Position numbers and translations under genes: made by a program. Below, piece by piece: positions 18,931 to 42,457 of a stretch of 64,000 bases of DNA. Numbering within the stretch: the first letter of the stretch is position 1; every line of letters begins with the position of its first letter. Origin of the DNA: Antedon mediterranea. Its lineage: Eukaryota > Echinodermata > Crinoidea > Comatulida > Antedonidae. The notes under the pieces were generated by a model that was not told where the DNA came from, searched no databases, and saw nothing but the letters and a program-made list of their open reading frames with translations. The stretch covers positions 9,632,601-9,696,600 of the forward strand of contig NC_092677.1 of assembly GCF_964355755.1 (NCBI RefSeq), given 5' to 3'.

Positions 18931-20100
18931 TTCCAGCTTCTATTCGTCTCTCTATAGACCTAAGCAGGGATATGATGCGCGTCTGTCTTTTTACAATGAT
19001 TGACATTTGCTTATTTTGAAGATGACGTCATCATTACCCGACGTTACCATGGGCGAGTGACAACAAACACGAAAGTGGAAATCACTACATAACACAACTA
19101 GGCCTACGTATTCGATTTATTATAAATACTGCACCTGCAATAGCAGTACAACCGTAACTCAACCAATTCCTTTCCACTCCAATTTATGGTTTAAAAAAAC
19201 AATGCCTACACAACAGCCACGTATCAGCGTGAATGGTTGTTTTCAGAGTGAATGGTTGTTTTCAGAATGTATTATTATAAATAATATTTTTAAATATTTT
19301 TTAAAATTCATACGAAATGAAGGAACTTGCCCCTGTTAAAAATCGTCAATCATCAATATATATTATAGGCCTATATTTATAATAATATAAAATTAGGAAC
19401 TCCACGACACAACATACTTCATATGATACTGAAGATTTTCTTTTCTTAACTAAATAATAATAATATGTTTTATCAAGCACATAATTTTAACAAGTTTAAA
19501 ACATAAAAAATAAGTAGATATTTATAAATTATTGAAGATGAATCCAAATATGTAAATAATAAAATAAATCAACCAATAATAGTTTAAATTGACGTTTAAA
19601 TAAAGAACAGCTATGTGATAAACGTCGCAAATTTTTGGAAAATACACTATCCTATGTTATAAAACCATTACATGAATTGTTTTCTTGAAGGAGATGCATG
19701 GTTGTTGGTTACAATGTGTATACCTAGCAACCAAAGTTCTCTAAGTCGAAGTACCCACGATGTGTGCTTAAGTTTACACATCCGCAAGTAATCCGACTTG
19801 TTTGTTTCCCGCCGTTACCGTTGCTAAGAGTTAAAAAGGGATCGTCTCAAAAATCTCTAACACAAAATTGCAGTATTTTTAATTAAATCACATTTTAAAA
19901 CATATTTTAATACTTAAATATTATACTTTAAAGTTATTTTATAAAGAAAAAAACCTAAAACTACAACAAAATAGTCGTAAAATGTAGTTTGAAAGATGTA
20001 GGCCTATACATGTTTTCAAATGTAGCATTGTTAAGAAGGTCCGCGTAAAACAAAGTAGTTCTTGCCCTTTAATCGGTCGCTGGCAGAAGGGAAAAGGCTA
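18931..20100. other. Spacer upstream of tubulin copy 2
   Basis: AT-rich sequence with no recognisable exon. A TGACGTCA core occurs at 19022-19029. Nothing else identified. Confidence 0.5.
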
Positions 20101-20116
20101 CCGAATGTTCTGGTAA

Positions 20117-20140
20117 TATAAGTAGCAGGGTTGCTATTGG
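20117..20140 (+). promoter_or_regulatory. Candidate core promoter of tubulin copy 2
   Basis: TATAAGTA at 20117-20124, about 105 bases before the ATG, with ATTGG (inverted CCAAT) at 20136-20140. It is unrelated to the promoters of copies 1 and 3-6. Confidence 0.4.
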
Positions 20141-20223
20141 GTAATCATTCCGTGCCAAGCCAGACAGGAGAAGCACATTTGCATTACATTTTATTACTAA
20201 ATTATAAATTATTTCAAATAACC

Positions 20224-22583
<2,360 letters not shown>

Positions 22584-22808
22584 ATGAACTTTTAATAACC
22601 TTGCACAAAAAAATCTTTCAATTTTTAATAATCCGTTTTGTCTTCAATGTAAACAATTTTAATCAAATGTACGTATTCTCAATATTATTAATATAAAGTA
22701 TTTATTTGTTTGCAGAGATAATTTCCAAATTACCGTACTTAAACCTACTACAGTAGTAAAAATATTTTCACTGTAACAATCATGAGTTTATCTGAACAGA
22801 ATATATGG

Positions 22809-22814
22809 AATAAA
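22809..22814 (+). terminator. Poly(A) signal of tubulin copy 2
   Basis: AATAAA in ATATGGAATAAATTTTG, about 225 bases after the stop. The same site is conserved in copies 3-5. Confidence 0.55.
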
Positions 22815-23140
22815 TTTTGTACTCGACAACAATTACTTTTTCGTTTTATTCATGATTTATCTGTTTGATGTCAGTAGACTAGTGAAATTTATGACATAGT
22901 TATGAGAGGCCGCCAGTACATACAGGCTAGGACCAAACGACTAATTTAACGATTGACGTGACGACGACCATGTTGGTAATGATACCAAGCAAGGCCAGGG
23001 GGATAAAATGACGATCACAACGTTAATTGATTGATTTAATGATGACATCATCGATTTAAGTATGACGATCAGCGTTGAGATGCCATATCAAGAAGGCGAA
23101 CAGATTTGAATAAAGACAAATGTTGCTTACTTTGCATACA

Positions 23141-23188
23141 GAAGAGAGAAGAGGACGATATTTAATAAATACCGTCCTCTTCTCTCTC
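23141..23188. repeat. Palindrome that is the empty insertion site of a MITE
   Basis: GAAGAGGACGATATTTAA faces TAAATACCGTCCTCTTC as a near-perfect inverted repeat. In the next three units the same palindrome holds a 160-bp MITE at its TTAA centre (29294, 33087, 36932); here it is uninterrupted. Confidence 0.8.
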
Positions 23189-24021
23189 TCTCTCCTCTAA
23201 AGCGTCTTTCACACCGGCGCTGGCAATCACAGGTGTGAAAGACACCCTGCCCTTCAACAATAGACCTATATTTTATACAAAACATGTAAGTATTGTTATA
23301 TAGAAATAACAAAAATCGTTAGACCTCTCTGACATGACAATGTGGAAGCAAGGGCAAGCATCTAAACAATATGGAATCAAAAATAACATTTATTTACTTC
23401 CTTTTAATATTTAAACAATAACGGAATAAATAAGTAATAGCATCTCCTATTATAAGTGAATACAATTTACTGGAAATACTTAAATATTTTTTGAGTTAAG
23501 TTAAATACTTAATATTTAAAGAAAATATTACACTTATGGTGTGGTGAATATCGGCCATAGAACCCTTTAAAAAAATGACACGGTAAATACACAAATAAAA
23601 GGTTGACACTGTCCTTGAATTTTGAATTTAAATACATTGAAAAGTCTGATATACATTAACATGCAAGCATTTTAATACAATTTAACTACAGTAATTGCAT
23701 CACTGTACATAAAACGAAAAGAGTAAAGATACCGACAAAGAACAAAAAGGCCCTTTATAGGACCACATGTGGACCTATAATTATTATAGGTCCATGGTTA
23801 TACGTGATTTATTTTAACCAATACACCGTCTTTATACATTTTATCCTAGTTAATCATCTTATTTTTTCGAATATAAATGTAAGTTAAACTACTGCCATGT
23901 ATTAAATAATCAATTATTTGAAGAAAGTCAATTTTTATTTGTTTAAAAACATCGGTTCATGCAAAACAGTCGTATCAATTCTATTTCAGTATTACGCGCA
24001 AGCGCACAGCTTTATTCTCCT

Positions 24022-24067
24022 ATTGGCCGATACACTGTGACGTCGTTCGTTCTCACACGTTTATTGG
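24022..24067 (+). promoter_or_regulatory. Promoter elements of tubulin copy 3 (CCAAT-CRE-CCAAT)
   Basis: Two inverted CCAAT boxes (ATTGG at 24022 and 24063) flank TGACGTCG at 24038, about 140-185 bases before the ATG. No TATA box is apparent. The arrangement is conserved in copies 4-6. Confidence 0.55.
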
Positions 24068-24206
24068 CCAAGAGTCTGCTGCTCTCTACGGCTTCACAAA
24101 CACCAAAACGAGGACAACGTGACTAAATTTTTAGACGGCGAATGTATTTTGTTGGTGCAATACATACATTATAATTCTTCCTTAAATCGCAAAATATTCA
24201 AAAATC

Positions 24207-28727
<4,521 letters not shown>

Positions 28728-28937
28728 ATGAACTTTTATTAACCTTGCACAAAAAAATCTTTCAATTCTTAATAATCCGTTTTGTCTTCAATGTAAACAA
28801 TTTTAATCAAATGTATGTATTCTTCAATATTTATTTGTTTGCAGAGATAATTTCCAAATTACTGTACTTAAACCTACTACAGTAGTAAAAATATTTTCAC
28901 TGTAACAATCATGAGAGTATCTGAACAGAATATATGG

Positions 28938-28943
28938 AATAAA
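28938..28943 (+). terminator. Poly(A) signal of tubulin copy 3
   Basis: AATAAA at the position conserved in copies 2-5. Confidence 0.55.
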
Positions 28944-29293
28944 TTTTGTACTCGACAACAATTACTTTTTCGTTTTATTCATGATTTATCTCTGTTTGAT
29001 GTCAGTAGACTAGTGAAATTTATGACATAGTTATGAGAGGCCGCCAGTACATACAGGCTAGGACCAAACGACTAATTTAACGATTGACGTGACGACGACC
29101 ATGTTGGTAATGATACCAAGCAAGGACAGGGGGATAAAATGACGATCACAACGTTAATTGATTGAATTAATGATGACATCATCGATTTAAGTATGACGAT
29201 CAGCGTTGAGATGCCATATCAAGAAGGCGAACAGATTTGAATAATGACAAATGTTGCTTACTTTGCATACAGAGAGAAGATGACGATATTTAA

Positions 29294-29453
29294 AGCCTTG
29301 TCTACACTATCAAACTTTATGTGACAACAAAATATGATGTGCCCATACATGACACTATGATGTCATATCACTACCATATTTGGGCACATCACCACCATAT
29401 ATGGGCACATCACATTTTTTTGACACATAAAGTTTGATAGTGTAGACAAGGCT
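29294..29453. mobile_element. TCTACACTATCAAAC-family MITE, intact, unit 2
   Basis: Long inverted ends AGCCTTGTCTACACTATC ... GATAGTGTAGACAAGGCT flanked by TTAA on both sides (29290-29293, 29454-29457). It occupies the centre of a GAGAAGA-GACGATATTTAA palindrome. It is the best-preserved member of the family in the window. Confidence 0.9.
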
Positions 29454-30301
29454 TTAAATACCGTCCTTTTCTCTCTCTCCTCTAAAGCGTCTTTCAAACC
29501 AGCGCTGGCAATCACAGGTGTGAAAGACCCTTTACACCCTGCCCTTAAACAATAGACCTATATTTTATACAAAACATGCAAGTATTGTTCTTAAGAAATA
29601 ACAAAAATCGTTAGGCCTCTCTGACATGACAATGTGGAAGCAAGGGCAAGCATCTAAACAATATGGAATCAAAAATAAAATTGATTTACTTCCTTTTAAT
29701 ATTTAAACAATAATGGAATAAATAAGTAATAGCATCTCCTATTATAAGTGAATACAATTTACTGGAAATACTTAAATATTTTTTTAGTTAAGTTAAATAC
29801 TTAATATTTAAAGAAAATATTTCACTTATGGTGTGGTGAATACGGGGGTGAATACGGCCATAGAACCCTTTAAAATATGACACGGTAAATACACAAATAA
29901 AAGGTTGACACTGTCCTTGAATTTTGAATTATACATTGAAAAGTCTGATATACATTAACATGCAAGCATTTTAATACAATTTAACTACAGTAATTGCATC
30001 ACTGTACATAAAACGAAAAGAGTAAAGATACCGACAAAGAAAAAAAAGGCCCTTTATAGGACCACATGTGGACCAATTATTATAGGTCCATGGTTATACG
30101 TGATTTATTTTAACCAATACACCGTCTTTATACATTTTATCCTTGTTAATCATCTTATTTTTTCGAATAATATAAGTTAAACTACTGCCATCAATTATTT
30201 GAAGAAAGTCAATTTTTATTTGTTTAAAAACATCGGTTCATGCAAAACAGTCTATCAATTCTATTTCAGTATTACGCGCAGGCGCACAGATTTATTCTCC
30301 T

Positions 30302-30355
30302 ATTGGCTGATCTATGACGTCGTTCGTTCTCTCACGTCACACGTACGTTTATTGG
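30302..30355 (+). promoter_or_regulatory. Promoter elements of tubulin copy 4 (CCAAT-CRE-CCAAT)
   Basis: ATTGG at 30302 and 30351 around TGACGTC at 30315. Compared with the other copies, the spacing is altered by a short deletion before the CRE and a CACGTCACACGTACG insertion after it. Confidence 0.5.
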
Positions 30356-30504
30356 CCAAGAGTCTGCTGCTTTCTACGGCGGCTTCACAAACACCAAAAC
30401 GAGGACAACGTGACTACACATTTTTAGACGGCGAATGTATTTTGTTGGCGCAATACATACATTAATTATAATTCTTCCTTAAATTGTCAAAATATTCAAA
30501 AATC

Positions 30505-32517
<2,013 letters not shown>

Positions 32518-32728
32518 ATGAACTTTAATTAACCTTGCACAAAAAAATCTTTCAATTCATAATAATCAGTTTTGTCTTCAATGTAAACAATTTTAATCAA
32601 ATGTATGTATTCTTCAAGTATTTATTTGTTTGCAGAGATAATTTCCAAATTACCGTACTTAAACCTACTACAGTAGTAAAAATATTTTCACTTTAACAAT
32701 CATTAGTTTATCTGAACAGAATATATGG

Positions 32729-32734
32729 AATAAA
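32729..32734 (+). terminator. Poly(A) signal of tubulin copy 4
   Basis: AATAAA at the position conserved in copies 2-5. Confidence 0.55.
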
Positions 32735-33086
32735 TTTTGTACTCGACAACAATTTCTTTTTCGTTTTATTCATGATTTATCTCTGTTTGATGTCAGTAGA
32801 CTAGTGAAATTTATGACATAGTTATGAGAGGCCGCCAGTACATACAGGCTAGGACCAAACGACTAATGTAACGATTGACGTGACGACGACCATGTTGGTA
32901 ATGATACCAAGCAAGGACAGGGGGATAAAAAATGACGATCACAACGTTAATTGATTGAATTAATGATGACATCATCGATTTAAGTATGACGATCAGCGTT
33001 GAGATGCCATATCAAGAAGGCGAACAGATTTGAATAATGACAAATGTTGCTTACTTTGCATACAGAGAGAAGAGGACGATATTTAA

Positions 33087-33242
33087 AGCCTTGTCTACAC
33101 TATCAAACTTTATGTGACAACAAAATATGATGTGCCCATACATGACACTATGATGTCATATCACTACCATATTTGGGCACATCACCACCGTGGGTACATA
33201 ACATTTTTTTGACACATAAAGTTTGATAGTGTAGACAAGGCT
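33087..33242. mobile_element. TCTACACTATCAAAC-family MITE, unit 3
   Basis: Same site, ends and TTAA flanks as 29294-29453, so inherited through the segmental duplication rather than inserted anew. A few bases are missing in the CACCACC...GGGTACATAAC part. Confidence 0.9.
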
Positions 33243-34092
33243 TTAAATACCGTCCTCTTCTCTCTCTCCTCTAAAGCGTCTTTCACACCGGCGCTGGCAA
33301 TCACAGGTGTGAAAGACCCTTTACACCCTGCCCTTAAACAATAGACCTATATTTTATACAAAACATGTAAGTATTGTTATATAGAAATAACAAAAATCAT
33401 TAGGCCTATCTGACATGACAATGTGGAAGCAAGGGCAAGCATCTAAACAATATGGAATCAAAAATAAAATTTATTTACTTCCTTTTAATATTTAAACAAT
33501 AAGGAATAAATAAGTAATAGCATCTCCTATTATAAGTGAATACAATTTACGTGAAATACTTAAATATGTTTTGAGTTAAGTTAAATACTTAATATTTAAA
33601 GAAAATATTTCACTTATGGTGTGGTGAATACGGGGGTGAATACGGCCATAGAACCCTTTAAAAAATGACACGGTAAATACACAAATAAAAGGTTGACACT
33701 GTCCTTGAATTTTGAATTATACATTGAAGAGCCTGATATACATTAACATGCAAGCATTTTAATACAATTTAACTACAGTAATTGCATCACTGTACATAAA
33801 ACGAAAAGAGTAAAGATACCGACAAAGAAAAAAAAGGCCCTTTATAGGACCACATGTGGACCTATAATTATTATAGGTCCATGGTTATACGTGATTTATT
33901 TTAACCAATACACCGTCTTTATACATTTTATCCTTGTTAATCATCTTATTTTTTAGAATAATATAAGTTAAACTACTGCCATCAATTATTTGAAGAAAGT
34001 CAATTTTTATTTGTTTAAAAACATCGGTTCATGCAAAACAGTCTATCAATTCTATTTCAGTATTACGCGCAAGCGCACAGCTTTATTCTCCT

Positions 34093-34138
34093 ATTGGCCG
34101 ATACACTGTGACGTCGTTCGTTCTCACACGTTTATTGG
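34093..34138 (+). promoter_or_regulatory. Promoter elements of tubulin copy 5 (CCAAT-CRE-CCAAT)
   Basis: ATTGG at 34093 and 34134 around TGACGTC at 34109. Confidence 0.55.
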
Positions 34139-34278
34139 CCAAGAGTCTGCTGCTTTCTACGGCTTCACAAACACCAAAACGAGGACAACGTGACTACATT
34201 TTTAGACGGCGAATGTATTTTGTTGGTGCAATGCATACATTATAATTCTTCCTTAAATTGTCAAAATATTCAAAAATC

Positions 34279-36367
<2,089 letters not shown>

Positions 36368-36578
36368 ATGAACTTTAATTAACCTTGCACAAAAAAATCT
36401 TTCAATTCATAATAATCAGTTTTGTCTTCAATGTAAACAATTTTAATCAAATGTATGTATTCTTCAAGTATTTATTTGTTTGCAGAGATAATTTCCAAAT
36501 TACCGTACTTAAACCTACTACAGTAGTAAAAATATTTTCACTTTAACAATCATTAGTTTATCTGAACAGAATATATGG

Positions 36579-36584
36579 AATAAA
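36579..36584 (+). terminator. Poly(A) signal of tubulin copy 5
   Basis: AATAAA at the position conserved in copies 2-5. Confidence 0.55.
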
Positions 36585-36931
36585 TTTTGTACTCGACAAC
36601 AATTTCTTTTTCGTTTTATTCATGATTTATCTCTGTTTGATGTCAGTAGACTAGTGAAATTTATGACATAGTTATGAGCGGCCGCCAGTACATACAGGCT
36701 AGGACCAAACGACTAATTTAACGATTGACGTGACGACGACCATGTTGGTAATGATACCAAGCAAGGACAGGGGGATAAAATGACGATCACAACGTTAATT
36801 GATTGAATTAATGATGACATCATCGATTTAAGTATGACGATCAGCGTTGAGATGCCATATCAAGAAGGCGAACAGATTTGAATGACAAATGTTGCTTACT
36901 TTGCATACAGAGAGAAGAGGACGATATTTAA

Positions 36932-37091
36932 AGCCTTGTCTACACTATCAAACTTTATGTGACAACAAAATGTGATGTGCCCATACATGACACTATGATG
37001 TCATATCACTACCATATTTGGGCACATCACCACCATATATGGGTACATAACATTTTTTTGACACATAAAGTTTGGTAGTGTAGACAAGGCT
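36932..37091. mobile_element. TCTACACTATCAAAC-family MITE, unit 4
   Basis: Same insertion as in units 2 and 3, with TTAA at 36928-36931 and 37092-37095. Confidence 0.9.
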
Positions 37092-37920
37092 TTAAATACC
37101 GTCCTCTTCTCTCTCTCCTCTAAAGCGTCTTTCACACCGGCGCTGGCAATCACAGGTGTGAAAGACCCTTTACACCCTGCCCTTAAACAATAGACCTATA
37201 TTTTATACAGAACATGTACAGGTAAGTATTGTTATATAGAAATAACAAAAATCATTAGGCCTATCTGACATGACAATGTGGAAGCAAGGGCAAGCATCTA
37301 AACAATATGGAATCAAAAATAAAATTTATTTACTTCCTTTTAATATTTAAACAATAAAATGGAATAAATAAGTAATAGCATCTCCTATTATAAGTGAATA
37401 CAATTTACTGGAAATACTTAAATATTTTTTTAGTTAAGTTAAATACTTAATATTTAAAGAAAATATTTCACTTATGGTGTGGTGAATACGGGGGTGAATA
37501 CGGCCATAGAACCCTTTAAAAAATGACACGGTAAATACACAAATAAAAGGTTGACACTGTCCTTGAATTTTTAATTATACATTGAAGAGCCTGATATACA
37601 TTAACATGCAAGCATTTTAATACAATTTAACTACAGTACTATAAATTGCATCACTGTACATAAAACGAAAAGAGTAAAGATACCGACAAAGAAAAAAAAG
37701 GCCCTTTACTTTATAGGACCACATGTGGACCAATTATTATAGGTCCATGGTTATACGTGATTTATTTTAACCAATACACCGTCTTTATACATTTACTCCA
37801 TGAAATAATCAATTATTTGAAGAAAGTCAATTTTTATTTGTTTGAAAAACATCGGTTCATGCAAAACAGTCTATCAATTCTATTTCAGTATTACGCGCAA
37901 GCGCACAGCTTTATTCCCCT

Positions 37921-37966
37921 ATTGGCCGATACACTGTGACGTCGTTCGTTCTCACACGTTTATTGG
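37921..37966 (+). promoter_or_regulatory. Promoter elements of tubulin copy 6 (CCAAT-CRE-CCAAT)
   Basis: ATTGG at 37921 and 37962 around TGACGTC at 37937. Confidence 0.55.
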
Positions 37967-38111
37967 CCAAGAGTCTGCTGCTCTCTACGACGGCTTCACA
38001 CAAACACTAAAACGAGGACAACGTAACTAAATTTTTAGACGGCGAATGTATTTTGTTGGTGCAATACATACATTTTAATTCTTCCTTAAATTGTCAAAAT
38101 ATTCAAAAATC

Positions 38112-40053
<1,942 letters not shown>

Positions 40054-40111
40054 CTAAATTTTTAGAATGACTTATCTGCTTATGTTAAATAGTTAAAAGA
40101 TGGAAAATTGA

Positions 40112-40117
40112 AATAAA
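40112..40117 (+). terminator. Poly(A) signal of tubulin copy 6
   Basis: AATAAA 59 bases after the stop, in a 3' UTR unlike that of the other copies. Confidence 0.6.
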
Positions 40118-40422
40118 CGACTATTAAATAGGAAAATATTCTACTTCTTTTGTACTATTGAACTTGAGATTGATTGTGTGTGAATAAGTTGCTTTAGATT
40201 TCACCGACACTACAGGACATATAGACCGTTAAAATAAGGGCATCTAGGAAACTCGCATCTAGGTAACTGATATTTTTATACCAGAGATTCTAGTTTTCTA
40301 GATACCCATTGATTTCTAAACACCATCTAACTAATGCTAGTGTTGTACAAGTACGATTAACTTTTGACTTTACAAAGACCGATTCCATTCACTAAGCCTC
40401 AATGAGATGACTTTATAAACAT

Positions 40423-41652
40423 GTAATTGGTTATCCGCACTTGGCGGATAACCCCTTGTTATTGTCAGGATCTTTTTTTTTTTTTTTTTATTTTTTTTCT
40501 TTTTTTTCTTTTTTCTTCTTTCTTTCCCAGAATTTTGTTGCGCGTGTATCTCTAAATCTTCTTAACATAACATTGTATAACTTTATCAGAAGATTGACCT
40601 CTATCTGAAGATGTCGTAATAAGGTTTTCGGTCACGTCCGAGTTGCGCAGCGTAAGTTACGCGCAAATTTATGAATTTCAATGATTGATCATAGAATAAA
40701 AACTAAAAGTCATTTTGTATTGAAACTTGGTGAAAATTTAAGTCATATTAAGCGCAAACTTTCTATGGATTAAAAATGGCAGGTTGTGCAGAAAGTTACG
40801 CGCGCACGCGCGTTTAAAATTTCAAAATGCGAAAAATCAACTTCTAATCAACTTTCTACGCGTTTCATGTCATTTTGAGCATTTCAAAAATTCCAACACG
40901 TGCGCAATTTTTTTACGCGCGCGTGCGCACGTAACGCAAAAACATCATTTTTTGGCTTGAATTTTGTTTTTCCTGTCTTTTTTTAGTAGATTTACCAACT
41001 TTCAAACAATTTCGACTAAAAATCACGTCATACGAGCACGTAGAATTGAAAAATTTGCGCGCGTTTTTGATGAAAAAGTTAAAAAATTCGTGAAAATTAT
41101 GCCTTTTTTAAAAAAGTCATAGATTGTAAACTACGTGGTGAACTTTTTTAAAATTACATATTCTGGAAGTTGATTAGTTGTAGATTTCGAATCATGCATC
41201 GATATGGCTAACCGGACATTGTGACGTCATCGTTTGGCCACTCAAATATGAAATATAGGATTTTTGTCTCTTTCGTCATAGCTCGTCACATTTAATAGAG
41301 CGCATCTCCCCTTATCCGTATTCCATTGCCCTCTATTTTTTATATTGTCTAGGTCAATCAATTATCTTTCGCATGATTCACCATTTTTAAAATTTTTATG
41401 ACGTCATCTTGTTCAAAAGCGTCAATAACTTTGGTCCCTTATTTTCACCTATTCTGAACTGTACGTAGTACATATACAGTATACAGTACATACTGTATAT
41501 ACTCAGACAAGACACAAAATAGAGAGCGCACTAACATTTTTTCAATGTCATTAATCGTTTTTTTTTGCGCGCAATATTCTAACGTATGACGTGCACGTGG
41601 CTTTTGCGCTGCGGATAACCTAACTCGTCCGTAGTGACGAGTTCAAATCTAG
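40423..41652 (+). mobile_element. Possible Helitron-like element (3' hairpin and CTAG end)
   Basis: The right end reads GCGGATAACCTAACTCGTCC, then a hairpin CTCGTC-N6-GACGAG, then CTAG followed by T. The same phrase, hairpin and a CTAA-T end recur at 58682-58720, which shows a mobile family. A hairpin just before CTRR and insertion next to T fit a Helitron 3' terminus. The left boundary is unsure; a GGTTATCC...GGATAACC hairpin at about 40430 is my guess. The interior is rich in CGCGCGTGCG words and has no open frame of note. Confidence 0.4.
40472..40528. repeat. Pyrimidine tract (T-rich, TTC)
   Basis: Long T run with interspersed C, ending CTTTCTTTCCC. Confidence 0.85.
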
Positions 41653-42457
41653 TTGAGTAAGTTGCTGTTGAATTTGTAAGAAAAGAAACTGTAGGTACAT
41701 CAGTGTTCTCCAGAACCAGCAAGATTTGCCGTACCAAATTGACTCCAACCGGTATTAAAAATGGTGTAAGAAAATTATACATCAAACTAGTGGTAGGTTA
41801 GCCATTAACATCATACTGTATTTATCCACTTTGACCAAAAACAAAATGTATTTACCTGAAAAAAACTGTAATTTAAAGCAAAAAATGGTCAAATTGGCTG
41901 CCAGTCAATTGGTTTTTGGTTGAAATTAACCATTTATTTTGTCATTTTATAAGTAAAAATATTTTTTTTCCAACGGAAGTGATTATCTTTATTAAAACTA
42001 CAAAATAACCTATCTAAAGTTTGATTTAATTAATCTTTATTTTTCATATTTTTGGGGGACAATACATCTTTAAAAACATTGATCAATAAACACAGGATAT
42101 TAGTCGTCCTCCCCTAACCGTCGTGTTTCATAAATTCCCTAAAGTACTACTAGTACATTAACAACCAAAATACATACTACATTATGACATCTTTCAACAC
42201 AAATAATTACCAAGCTCTTTTATTCATTCAACACAATTCAAATTATTTAACAGGGTATTATCATTTACTTTATTGGATTCATTGAATTTAATGAAACTAA
42301 TTTATATTCTTGGTATGCCATTCAATCTAGTGAAAAAGTCCTAACAGGTTGAAAGTAGTTCCAAGAAGACCATGGTATAAACCGTCACAGCAAATCCTTT
42401 AAACCTCCCCGGGATACCTTCTTCTCAATTACAATATACTTCTGTTATTCTCAGCAA
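41653..42457. other. Spacer and ATP5F1E 3' UTR
   Basis: AT-rich, no exon recognised. A minus-strand AATAAA (plus strand 42219-42224) about 235 bases past the ATP5F1E stop is the likely poly(A) signal. Confidence 0.45.
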